Shown here: positions 10,016 to 20,776 of the stretch, piece by piece | Position numbering within the stretch: the stretch's first letter is position 1 | Layout of the letters: every line of letters starts with the position of its first letter | NCBI GenBank assembly: GCA_013146195.2 | Contig: CM028377.1 | Coordinates: forward strand, 60,160,109-60,224,108 | From: Codonopsis lanceolata | Taxonomy: Eukaryota > Streptophyta > Magnoliopsida > Asterales > Campanulaceae | Direction of reading: 5' to 3' | DNA length: 64,000 bases | Position numbers and translations under genes: made by a program | Notes under the pieces: generated by a model | Databases searched by the model: none | What the model saw: the letters and a program-made list of their open reading frames with translations, nothing else | What the model was told of the DNA's origin: nothing

Positions 10016-10829
10016 GGTAAAATTCTGGTCCATTTTTCAAAGTTTGGAACTTTTTCTTCTAGTATTCTTTTTTTTTTTTCAATCGTAAAAGACAATTTTT
10101 CGAAATAATATTTCAAAAATATCATCGTCTTCTTTAATAACTCTAACAAACACATTTAATTCGAAAATCACCATTATTGAACAATGAATCGGGGATCGAC
10201 CTGTCCGGTCATGTCACGAGGGCAATGCCCCCAACAGGTAAACGGTTTTTTTAATTTATTAAGTACGAAAATGTAATGAATATGTACTGGGTTGAAAGAT
10301 TTTTCAGTAGGACGAAGGCAGAATAGGAGGAGGAAGAAGACGACTTACGACGGAGGAAATAGAAAAAGAAGGTGGAGGACAAGGTCTGCATCATTATGAA
10401 TTTTGTATCACGGTGCAAAATTGAAATAGATAATATTTTATACATCGCGAATCAAAAATTAATTCATCGCGGTGCAAATTTGGATTGTGTAATTAAAATG
10501 ATGAATCAAGGTGTAAATTTTGATTAAGTAATTAAGAATTATGTATCGCGGTGCAAAAATTGTTTCACCACGGTGCAAATTTGGATTATATAATTAATAT
10601 AATAAATTGCAGTGCAAAAATTGATGCGGTTAATTTTTTGTATTGCAGTGCAAAATTTGATGTAGCGTAATACACTGAGTAAGTGACCTCGCGCGCCTTC
10701 ATTCATTAAGGGTATCATATTCATTTTTCCCACAAAACTGACTTTTTCCGGTTGAAAAAAAAATGATACTTTAGCGATTAGAAACTTCAAAAAGTGGACT
10801 GACCAACAATTTCTCCATTTTTTTTGGAT
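10016..10829 (+). mobile_element. Short-repeat TIR element, copy 1 (family A)
   Basis: Closely related to 42963-43845: both start (G)GTAAAATTCTGG / GGGGAAAATTCTGG, share AAAAATATCATCGTCTTCTT and a GACGAAGGC...GAGGAGGAAGAAGA block, and end in TTAGCGATTA followed by an imperfect inverted copy of the start. The interior has repeated units like TCGCGGTGCAAATTTGGATT separated by AATTAA. No protein domain is visible, so it is probably a non-autonomous DNA element. Another copy of its terminus lies just outside at about 9948-9985, suggesting nesting. Confidence 0.6.
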
Positions 10830-10959
10830 TAATTGCGGGTCGGTACCTTTTAGTGAAATTATAACCACGTAGATCTCCTATTGTGGGTCGCCCGGCGTGC
10901 GCCAGCGCCCCGCGCACCCTTGGATAGGGGTGCGCGTACGTGCGGATGCGGGACACCAA
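10830..10959. other. Short junction between TE units
   Basis: GC-rich patch around 10885-10950 (GGCGTGCGCCAGCGCCCCGC) with no recognisable gene or repeat partner in the window. Confidence 0.3.
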
Positions 10960-10978
10960 TACTCTCATTCCATCATTC

Positions 10979-11403
10979 CTTGTTTAGGGGAAAACAAAAT
11001 TAAAAGTGCGAGAAGAGTACTATCTAAAATAGTGCGTTGGAATATGCCTCGATTGACTTTAGTGGATTTTTGGTCTAATATGGAGCTTTGAGTTTCCTGC
11101 ATCAAGTTATCCCTTGTTTAGGGGATACCAGGATATAGGAATACATCACCCTTTCATTCTCATTCTCCCTTTTTTAGGGGAAAACGAAAAAGTGCAAAAA
11201 AGGATGTTGCGAGACCCCACTATAGATTTTATGAAAATAGTCTTATGACCTATTTTGGATCACTATGGGTGCTTTGAGTTTCCTGCATCAAGTTATCCCA
11301 TGTTTAGGAGATATCAGGATATAGGAATGCATCACCCTTTCATTCTCATTTTCCTTTTTTTTAGGGGAAAACGGAAAAGTGCAAGAAAGGAGTGTTGCGA
11401 CAC
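10979..11403. repeat. 186-190 bp tandem repeat, about 2.3 units
   Basis: GCTTTGAGTTTCCTGCATCA occurs at 11085 and 11271 (period 186). TTTAGGGGAAAAC occurs near 10983, 11173 and 11359. The copies share GGATATAGGAAT and CACCCTTTCATTCTCATT. It lies at the left end of the Tat/Ogre-like region, probably in U3 of the LTR. Confidence 0.75.
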
Positions 11404-12660
11404 CCCACTTGATCCAAAATGTTTTATAGAGTCGTCATCTTTATTTTAAGTCAAAACCAAAAGAAAAGAAAAACCAGAGATTGCAAAACGGGTTCGAAGG
11501 CTAAGTTACGAGTTGGGAAGGTGCTAGGCACCCAACTCGCTCTTTCGGTCTCAAAAATGGTTTTTGGCTAAAGTATGCTTTTTGTTATATTTATTTAGCA
11601 AATAAACAAAGCATTAAAAGATGGGAAAATAAAAGCAAATACATCCGCGGCTACATTATTTACGGACTTGCAGCCGTCTCCTTACAATAATTACAGATAT
11701 ATTTAAAAATATTTGGACATTATAACGGCTTTTTTATATAATATTTTCTAACTTAATCCGGGCAGCACAACGGCTTATATTTTCTATATTGGGCCGGATT
11801 TAAAGAATAACTTTTATAAAAATAATGTCCTTAAAGGCTATTACCTTTTAGAGCGAAGGGTGCTCGCTCTGTCCTTCTCGGGAGAGGGAAACTTTATGCT
11901 GCTGCTACTGTGATTTGGGCAGAGTAACGGCTTATTTTTTATGGTTTTGGCTTGTTTACTCAGGCGGAGTAACAACTTAGTTTTGGTGGTTTTGGCTTAT
12001 TTATTTGGGCGGAATAACGGCTTACTTTTGGTGGTTTCAGCATATTTACTCGGGCAGAGTAACGACTTACTTTATGATTTTTGGGCCGGGGAAATAGGGT
12101 GGATACCTAACTAAAGGGCTAGGGATCACTTTAACCGTTGGTTTTTGGTTTGGCAGAGTTTTGACAGGGTTTCTAGGCTTTATAGAAGGACCACTTCCTA
12201 TTTCACTTCGCTCACTACTTTCTCAACGTTAGGACGACACAGAGAAATTTTATCGGCGTTTCTCTCAGTTTCTTTCCGGGGTTCTGAAAGTGAGTCTCAA
12301 CGCCTCTATTTATAGCTGAAAGAGAGGACTCATCCGGGATAACAAATTCTCTATATATGCTCAAATCTCGCAGTACATCAGGCTTCGAAGTTGCACAACG
12401 CGTTAACCGAGGGCCTCAGTAGCTATGGAGCGGACACATCCTCTTCTTGGCGTCGCGCCAATGGGGCCTTTAGGCCGCGCCATGGCACTGTTCAACTTTC
12501 AAACTTTGCACTTTTATCCCTCGCATTTTACTGTTTCGCACATTCTGCTTTGCCTTTCGCACTGTAACTTGACATTTGTTAAGTTTAAACAGTTCTTGAT
12601 ATCACTTGCCAGAGTCACATATCAGGGGTACGAAATTGGGGTGTCTACAGAGCCCCTCAA
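11404..12660 (+). repeat. LTR-like region of the Tat/Ogre-type element
   Basis: Contains the GAGTCGTCATC and TAGGCACCCAACTCG motifs and three repeated blocks at 11925-12075 (GGGC(G/A)GA(G/A)TAACGGCTTA... with TTTTGGTGGTTT). It reaches GGGGTGTCTACA at about 12640-12652, a typical LTR end string in this lineage. I see no clear primer-binding site after it, so the LTR may extend further. No coding sequence is seen. Confidence 0.45.
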
Positions 12661-12869
12661 CGATGGAGTCTACGGATAACCCGAGGCTTACAGAGTAGAC
12701 GAACATCATTGATAAACAATAGACTCTCCAATTTCGTGCAATTAAAATAGGAGAGGAATGCAACAGTAATGCTTATAATGCAACAGCTTTATAATGCTAA
12801 CCAAACTCCATAGCCTAGACATATTTAGTCGGTTATAGCAGGTTATCGTAGTTTTTAAGCAGATATGCA

Positions 12870-13230
12870 ATAAAATGCTCTAATGGTCGGACCTACTAAT
12901 GTAGGTTGCCTACGTATCCCTTAATAAAGGAATTCAGACCAAAACATAGTTCAGGCCAAGACCTAAACTACCACTCGTGCAACGGTCGTGCCTATCGAAA
13001 TAGGCTGCCTACGTATCCTTATACAAGGAATCAGACCGAGACGTAGTTCACTCGCCGGGATCAAATGTCATGCAAGTGTCGCAATGCTAAATGAACAAGT
13101 GCTGCAAAGCTTTATCAAATGAGTGCTGCAAAGGTAATTAATAAGTGCTGCGATGGTCGTGTCTACCGAAATAGACTGCCTACGTATCCTCAGCCAAGGA
13201 ATCAGACCAATCGTAGTTCATCTGCTACTG
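12870..13230 (+). repeat. Three TGCCTACGTATCC repeat blocks
   Basis: Blocks of about 75 bp near 12893-12955, 12985-13055 and 13155-13220 each read GGTCG...(C/T)TACT/CGAAATAG..TGCCTACGTATCC..AAGGAAT(T)CAGACC..CGTAGTTCA. The core is strongly kept while the spacers differ. The function is unknown. Confidence 0.75.
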
Positions 13231-13450
13231 TGCGGCATGAAATGTCTCCTCATGAACGCTGCCTTCGTCGGAGAACAAAACATTTCTCTCTGATCTGGGG
13301 TTGCGTGCCCCTTAAAAGAAAGTTTTCCAACACAGCTATTGATATCTGGAATTCAATGTCTCCTCAGGAACGAAGCCTTCGTTGGAGGACAAAGCCTTTC
13401 CCTTACCCCGGGGTTGCCTGCCCCTTTAGGAAAGTCTTCCAAACATCACA
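13225..13450. repeat. Imperfect tandem duplication, about 128 bp
   Basis: AATGTCTCCTCA.GAACG..GCCTTCGT.GGAG.ACAAA occurs at about 13240 and 13354, each followed by a GGGGTTGC(G/C)TGCCCCTT block and AGTTTTCC/AGTCTTCC. Confidence 0.7.
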
Positions 13451-13499
13451 CAAATGCACAGAAAAGGAAAATACCTTCCTTTCCTTACCCTTGTCGTGC

Positions 13500-14110
13500 C
13501 CTTTCGGCAAATTGTCGCTTGTTGTCGCTCTTGTCGCTTTATGTCGCTATTTGCTACTATTGCTATTTCATGTCGCTTATTTTTTTGCTCTTCGCACTTG
13601 CACTTGCTAGAGCTCCAAAGCCTTTTAAAAATCCTTTCCCCTTTTTCCGCTATATTTTCGGCTTTAGATGGAAAATCTGCTGCTGCATTTATCCTTTTGT
13701 TGCTCTTTCTAACCTTGGTTAGAAATTTTCTTTTCCTTGCTGATGTATCTTTTGGTTCCAGCTGAAATTCTCTTTTCTTTTCTTCTTGCTGCTGTTTTTC
13801 TTTTTGCTGCATTTTCTAGCTCCAGCCGAAAACTTCTTCTCTTTGTCGCCGCATTTTCTTTTGTTGCATGCACTTATACATTTTTCTTTTTCTCTTCTTT
13901 TGCATGCATTTTCCCTCTCTCATTTTTTTTCTGTTCCTTTTTTCTCTTTTTTTTCTTTTATTTCTTTTTTTTTCTCGCATGCTTGCTATTTTTATTCTTA
14001 TTTGGCATGCTTATTATTTTTCTTTTGCCCTCTTTTTTTCCCTTTTTTTTTCATATTATTCTCTCTTTCTTTTTCTTTTCAATTCTTACCTTTGCCGCCT
14101 GAATTTCCTG
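13500..14110 (+). other. Pyrimidine-rich, T-rich low-complexity tract
   Basis: About 600 bp dominated by T and C (TTTTTTCTTTT, TTGCTGC). The long open frames here (for example Phe/Leu/Ser-rich frames at 13737-14266) follow from composition and are not genes. It sits just upstream of the PMD ORF and is probably leader sequence. Confidence 0.6.
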
Positions 14111-14660
14111 GCTTTTTTTGCTTATTTTGCGGCTGATCTGCTGGGGACATCATTCTTTCCTTGCCCTTGGATGGATGACCGTCGAATTTGGATTAACAAA
14201 ATTACTTTTGTTAACTCTTCGTTAAGCTTTAGGGCCATTTTGCAATTTCTGGAACCTGGGACTTAAGTGTCGCAGCTTCAAACTTTGGAGGGGGAAAAGG
14301 AAAAATCATTTTTCCTCCCATTATTAGTGACGGGAGAGAGAGGAGGGGACTCACTTCTCCTTTTCTTCTTCATTCTTCTTCAGCGCCTCCTCCGCGGTCA
14401 TTGTTGCCCATTTGATTTTTCTTCCATTTTTGCTCATTTTCTCATTTTTCCCTCGCCAATTTAAGTGTTTTCTATAGCAGATGACTTTTTCATCGCGATC
14501 CAGGAAGGGAAAGGCTCCCATGCACCCAGAATCTGGCGAAAGGAGGAAGGAATTTCCTCCTTTGATCCGAAATAAAATTAAGCATCGCTATTCCAAGGAT
14601 GACTGGGGCAATATTCTCCGTGATCGGGACACCCATGTGTCCAATCTTCCACCAACTTCT

Positions 14661-15835
14661 GTAAGTTTCTTCTTTTTAGATCTGCTTGGATATACTTCAG
14701 ATCTGCTATATTTTAGCACTGTTTTGCGCTTTTGGAGCATTCCTGACTCTGTTAATAATGCTTATGCATGCAATATTTATGCTAAAATGATGCAATTAAG
14801 TAATGATGCATGAAATCTATGCAATTTATTTTTGCGATGCATAATTGAACTAGTGGTCACTATTTGACCCTACTATGCATGATTTATACTAAAAATGCAA
14901 TTGGAGCTATATGATGCATGTTTTAAGCTAAAACATATTTTTATATTCTATATGCTCATGAAACGGACTTTTCGGAATATGATGCAAATTTTTCCGAACA
15001 TATTTTCAGGCACATTTTTCGGATGAATGTAAGACAAAACAGATATATTTTATGCCCTAAAATTCATTTCTTATGCATGCTTATGCTGCAGGGACATAGT
15101 AATGCCATGGGAATATTTTCTTTTCATGATTGGTGACATTTTATTCTCTTTTTAGTGCAACCATAATGCAACTTATTGGACAATAAATGCAAATGATGGA
15201 TGCATATATTACTTTATTTGATGCAAGTGCAATGCAGAAAAATTATGGGATGCTTATTAACATGATGCATGGGCACTCTTTATTTTATTATGCATGCGAA
15301 ATGTAAAAATGCAGTATATACTTTCAGAATGCAAAATACACTTTTTATGATGCCTAAGAATGCAAAATTACACATTTGGATGCAAAAAGATACATATACC
15401 TTTTTTCCTTTTGTTTTTATTTATTTATTTATTTATTTATTTATTCATGCGGAAATGCAAAGAAATACATCATATATTCTTAAATGCAAAATATACATTT
15501 TCTTTTTTTTTTTATTTGCCTAAAATGCTAAAATATATATATTTAGATGCACAAAGATGCATTTTTTTATGCATGCAAAAATGCAAGTAATGTAGCATAT
15601 ACCTTTTAAATGCAACATATACATTTTTATTATTTTTTATTATGCCTACCATGCAAAATAAAAGATGCATTGTTATTTTATGGGATGCTAAAGATGCAAA
15701 TTCAAAAAAAATTCTTTTCTTTCTTTTTTTTTACATGCAAAAATGATGTTTTATTATGTAATGCATCACAGGAACTAATATGCTACAACTTTATGATTTA
15801 CCAAATATAATGCATGCAACATGTTTATTACCTAT
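14661..15835 (+). other. Intron 1 of the PMD ORF, ATGCA-rich
   Basis: Left part of the intron. It is very rich in ATGCA/TGCAT words (dozens in 1.1 kb) and includes a (TTTA)n microsatellite at about 15413-15445. No exon is seen. Confidence 0.5.
15831..15835. repeat. 5-bp target-site duplication, left copy
   Basis: CCTAT; exact partner at 21740-21744. Confidence 0.9.
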
Positions 15836-16823
15836 TGAAAGAACGAAAGTAGCTAGGATTCTCAAAGATTTAACGTAGCTTGTGAAAAAGCTACGATGGA
15901 ATTCACAATAGACAGAAAAATAACAAAAACAGCGGAAGACTTAATACTAAAACACGAAATTAATCACAAAAATTTACCAAACAATCTACAAGCCTATGCT
16001 TGTAGATCTAGCCTCATGGCCAAAAAGATTTCACTAAAAAGATATGATTTGGTTTTACAAAAAGAATGTGAAATCATACAAAAAATATTCTCACAAGATA
16101 ATAAATCTTGGAGAACAAAAACCCCACATAAATAGGTTAAACAAAACGTGGGAAGAAACAAAACAACTTCCTTTAAACAAAACAGGAAGCACAAAAAATA
16201 GTTTCAGAGTTCAATGTAGCTGCCGATGTTGCAACATTGGAAGCTACAATCGGACTGCTGAACTTCTGCACTTCAGAACTGCTTCAGAACTGCTACAATG
16301 TTGCTCTCATCATATGGCTTTCGATCTACTCTCTTCAGCACTGCTATGACTGTACCCACAGCCGTTCCCTTTTTGGAGCTCTATAGAATTCTGATTTTCT
16401 CGCTCAAGCTCCAAGATTATGGTTGTAGTTCTTCTCCCTCAAGCTCCCTGAATAGATTCTCTCATGTAAGCTCTCAATTTCAGCACCCCCAGGCCACGGA
16501 TTCCATCCTCCATAAATAGGCACCCTTCTCCTATAGAACACGACACAAGAAACATTCTCCTACTAGGAAAGAGATTAGCAATAAAATATGCAAGATTATG
16601 TTTCCTAACAAAACTATGATACTTTGAATAACTAATAAATATACAGAAATCTAGTTACAAAAAAAAATGTTGTCTAAATCTTTTGAAAGATTTTCCAAAT
16701 CAATCTACAAAAAGAATCCTAATCAAAGACTAACACCTAAAATCATTAACTAAAATAAAATCCTTCTTTGACCAAGAAAGGTGAAAACAAGATAAAATAG
16801 GCTTCGCCTATTTTACCCTTACA
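15836..16823 (-). repeat. 3' LTR of the Sirevirus-like element
   Basis: On the plus strand it begins TGAAAGAACGAAAG and ends ATTTTACCCTTACA. Mostly collinear with 20777-21739, but differences cluster at about 16240-16380. It contains the 32-bp palindrome at 16216-16247. Confidence 0.9.
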
Positions 16824-16838
16824 ATCACCCCCTTTGTT
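16824..16838 (-). other. Polypurine tract
   Basis: Read on the minus strand as AACAAAGGGGGTGAT, directly before the 3' LTR; primes plus-strand DNA synthesis in copia elements. Confidence 0.8.
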
Positions 16839-18039
16839 GAACCTTTCTGGTCAAATCAAAAGACAAGTGTTTAATCAACACCAATCAAATCATCTAACCT
16901 GCATTGGTTAGAAAATCACATCTCCCCCTGAATTTGTGCAAGGTAAAAAATCAGAAACCATTACTAAGCACAAATCATGCACTCTCATGCATACAAAATC
17001 ATCATCACCAGAAACACTTGATCTCTCTCCCCCTATTTGACCGAAAAAGGAAGAGGGATAAACAATATTTTTGGAACTCTCAAAAATCCAAGATTTTGAA
17101 AAACACAAGCAAGTGTTCACCGAGATTTGATCACACCACTTAGCAAAAAAAAAAAACTAAGCACAACATATCCAGATTCAAAACCTCTTAGTTTCTCACA
17201 AAAATTAGACATCCACTAAATATTTTTCAACATGGAGATTTTTGGAAATTGATTTGCACAGTTTGAGTTTAGGACAAAATTTCACCAAGCTGATATCCAT
17301 ACCAATAATGCATGTCCTAAAATTTTATGCCTAAAAACATGATAACTAAAAGCTAGGCAAAAGAAATAAAAAAAATGCAATCACACACAAGTGATAAAAG
17401 ACCAGATCAAAGGATGTAGTTCCTAATGTTGCTGCATTGGGAGATGCATTCGCCAAAATTGTGATTTTTTTTTTAATTTTATTTTCTCAACCAAATTTCT
17501 CTCCCAAGATCATAAAATTTTCACAACAAAAATCCATAGTACTTTATTTCCCTAGGAATATAGCTCTACTTTATTTCAAGCTATAAAAACATGCCACTTG
17601 GAACCTTTCACACTATTTACCAAGGGAAGCATTTTTGCATTTGATCAACCCATGAAATCCGAGGATTCATAGTCCCAAAAGAAAAGTGTCATAACCTTGT
17701 TCATAGGTAGCTCTTTTCCGTTAGGTAGCTTTCACACTTTTTCAATTAATGGGAGTCAATTTACTCAAGATCAACCCATGAGAACCTAAGTTCCATAGTA
17801 CCTTGACAAATTGCAGTATCCCAAAAATTTCAAAAGCTAGCTCTTTCCTTTGTGGACTTCAAACATACTCAAGAACTGGGAGAGAGAGAGAATCATAACA
17901 AAAAATCACAACTGATTTTGAATGAAATTCCCAAGCAACCACAAGAGACACATACATGTGAGTCAATTGATCTAGAGTGCCCTCTAAAGACAAAATGCAA
18001 TCATGCCTATTTTTTTTTTGCTTTTTTTTTTTTTTATAA
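16839..18039 (-). other. Non-coding region between pol end and polypurine tract
   Basis: About 1.2 kb with no coding sequence recognised. It includes CTC-rich stretches (TCTCCCCCTGAATTTGTGC near 16920; TCTCTCCCCCTATTTGACC near 17023) and one palindrome-like block near 17415. Sireviruses often have such a region or an env-like ORF here; no env-like frame is seen. Confidence 0.5.
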
Positions 18040-18290
18040 TTAACTAAGTGTAAAATCATATGGCACACAAAACACAAGAGATTTCCAAAGATTGAAAAAA
18101 CTCTCAAAAACAAGACACTTGGCAAATATATCAGCAAGATGATTTTCAGTCCCAACATGTTCAATGCAAACAATTTACATATTCAACCAAGTCTCTAATA
18201 AAGTGGTGTCTTAAATTAATGTGTTTAGTTCGAGAATAATGAACTGGATTTTTGTGCTAAGCAAAATGCATAGGTGTTATCAAAAAACAA
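18040..18290 (-). pseudogene. RNase H C-terminal remnant of copia pol
   Basis: Reads on the minus strand, with one frameshift, NPVHYSRTKHINLRHHFIRD, then IEHVGTENHLADIFAK and a stop at 18040-18042. This is the standard C-terminal signature of copia RNase H. Upstream a degenerate DNTYAF(I)CLA motif matches the CDNTSAI region. The rest of RNase H and all of RT are gone. Confidence 0.85.
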
Positions 18291-19690
18291 GGTTAACACA
18301 TCAATGTGAACACATAATCTTTGATCATTTGAAGCATCCATAAAAGATTTAAGGCTTCTCTCAAAAATATTTTGATAAGCATGCAAATTTTTGAGATTCA
18401 ACCTTACTTCTTCTCCTTGTGTATATGTCATCATGAATATCACCTATCACTTGAGAGATTGGATGGTTTTTCTGAATACGGCTAGGAATGTCATGGCTGC
18501 AACCATTCAAATTGGACTGATTTTCAATGTTCAGACTGATTCGAAAGTTCAGACTGTTTCGAATCGCCAAGTTTCGTCCCAATGTGTCTCCGCCGACGTT
18601 GCAACATTGGGTGACACATTGGGTGACACATTGTGAATCACATTGGCTGAACTTTCGTAACATGCGTGCTCTCCGATCATGTGCAAATTTACGTGTTTCG
18701 ATGCCGGTTCTCAAGATTTTGGAGGAGATTCATCATGGTATTCATCAATGGTTTCATAGAACCGCTTAGCACCAGGACATATATCAAAGGGTTCACAATA
18801 TTTGGACTTGCCTTTGTCATTACTACCCTTAGGAGCCCACATTTGTTTAAAAATTTTGGGTTGGTGGTTTTGAGAAAAAATTTCGATGAGACTTCCAATG
18901 TGATCGCCAATGTTGCCGCATTATCGTATCATTGGTCGCTTCATACGATTCTCAAGATCCGAGATTTTCCCAAGAAGGCTGTCTTATTTCATCCTCATAC
19001 ATAGCCTTTTTTAAAAACAAAAGGGTTGTATGTGACTGTGCTTATGGCGTATGACAAACAAAATTTTTCTTTTCTTATTCTCTGCTTTTTCAAAGAAGGC
19101 GCTTGAAAATTGTGTGTGGATGTTTTGGTTCAAGAGACATACCTTCACCTTCTTTCACAAACATCTGGGCCTGAATCCAATACCGCATTTACTGCATTAT
19201 CGAATTCAACATCTCATCCATTTTTGTTGGCTTGAGTTCCATTTAGCCATGGTTTCATTGGCTAGGATGAGTTTTTCTTTCAGATCTTCAATCTCCACAT
19301 CTTTCTTACTCAATGCACTCCTCCAACCTTGTAAGACACTCCTTTGTTCTTCATTAGCCTTTTTTCAATAGCTTGTTTGTTTTTACTCAAGTAATGTAAC
19401 TTGGTGAGCTCTTCTCCCAATCCTTGCCTTTGTACCTTCCAAAGAAGGTCCGACTGTCTCCATCATCTTCGCAATTGTGGAATTAAAACGTAAGAAATCA
19501 TTCTGCTTCTCGCTCAATGTATCTCCTAATGTTACTCCCGATGTTGCAAGATTGGGTAACACATCTACCGAAACATCTCGCATTTTCGAGTCGAATCATA
19601 AACAAGATTCAAGGTGATAAGATCACCCGGATCTTCTCCATCACTATCACTCAAGGTTGCCGAGAAATTCAAGCCTTTTTTCTTAAAGTG
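18291..19690 (-). pseudogene. Scrambled gag-pol linker of the Sirevirus-like element
   Basis: Short recognisable pieces only. One is a helical charged segment, read on the minus strand near 19210-19340, ALSKKDVEIEDLKEKLILAN, typical of extended gag coiled coils. Another is KQMWAPKGSNDKGK near 18800-18850, which resembles the K-IWVPK motif before the copia protease. Palindrome-like blocks lie at 18584-18617, 18895 and 19515. No protease or integrase catalytic motif is seen, so the deletion removed most of pol. Confidence 0.55.
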
Positions 19691-19693
19691 TTT

Positions 19694-20740
19694 GCACATT
19701 GGTTTGCATAGTGGCCATAACCTTGACATTATCTACATTGTATAGAATCAATGTTCTTACCATTGTAGGATGATTTTGATGCAAATGGATTTGTGAAGGG
19801 TTTTTCTAGAGTTTGGAAAGAATTTTCTTTTGGAGCAAATTTTCTAGGCTCGCTTTGAAAACTGCTTTTGGTGATAGAAGATGGAGATCTGCTTTTGTCC
19901 CTTTGCTTTCAAAATATTTTTAAATTTTGTTATTAAAAATCCATTGACTCTTCACCAAAATCGATTCCTCAATCTCTTTATGCAATTCAAGAAATTCAAA
20001 AGAGATGTCAACAATGAATGAAAAGCAATACTATCATCGAAGGAGTAGAAGATGACACACTTTGCTTTGTTTTAATTTGCTCATTGAGGTTTAGCTCAAA
20101 ATTTTGAAGAATACCGCCTAGTCTTTCAAAACCAATTTTGTCAATATCATGAGCTTCCTCAATAGCACAAATTTTCACATTAAACCTTTCAGGCAAAGTT
20201 CGCATCATCTTGCTAACAAGACGATCATTGGTGATAGGATCACCCAAAGCAAGAGCAGAGTTAGACAAATCAAGTAATCTAGCATAGTAAGACATAATAT
20301 CTTCATCTTCATTCATCCTTGTGTTTTCAAATTGAGTGGTAAGCAATCTCAATTTAGAAGCACGAACACTAGAAGGTCCTTCACACAAGGTTTGAAGCGG
20401 CCTCCCAAACATCTTTAGCACTCATAGTTGGCTATAACCCTAAAGGTGTTAACATCAAGAGCTTTGTATATGGCGCATAAGGATTTAGAATTAAAAGAGG
20501 CAATGTTTCTATCATTATTAGACCAATCGCTTCTTTGGTGATTTTTACATCACCATCATCATCAGTAGTTTTGGGAGGAGTCCAACCATTTAGAACAGCA
20601 AGCCACGCTCTCTCATCAATTGATTTGATGAAGATACGCATTTTGACTTTCCAAATAGAATAATTTGCACTAGTTAAAAAAGGAGGGCGATTAACAATGT
20701 TTTCATACCGAGAATCCATCACGACTTTAACCGTAATCAA
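19694..20740 (-). pseudogene. Copia gag with zinc knuckle
   Basis: Minus strand. A first frame (20740-20432) contains MDSRYENIVNRPPFLTSANY followed by SIWKVKMRIFIKS, the usual gag N-terminus. A second frame (20421-20008) has LTTQFENTRMNEDEDIMSYY, LPERFNVKICAIEE and FERLGGILQNFELNL, the copia gag core (UBN2 type). A CCHC zinc knuckle, C-R-x-C-QGYGHYANQ-C, lies at 19694-19741. Gag forms the virus-like particle and the knuckle binds RNA. A frameshift and stops between the pieces make it non-functional. Confidence 0.85.
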
Positions 20741-20755
20741 CTCTTAGTGATATCA

Positions 20756-20775
20756 AGAGAAGGCTCTGATACTAA
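20756..20775 (-). other. Primer-binding site (initiator Met-tRNA)
   Basis: Read on the minus strand just after the 5' LTR: TAGTATCAGAGCCTTCTC, one mismatch from the plant consensus TGGTATCAGAGC. It fixes the element's orientation. Confidence 0.85.
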
Positions 20776-20776
20776 A

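Noticed and set aside
11255..12679. Short plus frames as host genes upstream of the PMD ORF
   Set aside because: They lie in LTR-like, repeat-rich sequence and show no conserved motif.
13737..14266. Several overlapping Phe/Leu/Ser-rich frames of 110-130 codons
   Set aside because: They come from a T/C-rich low-complexity tract with few stops; three frames are open at once and none has domain structure.
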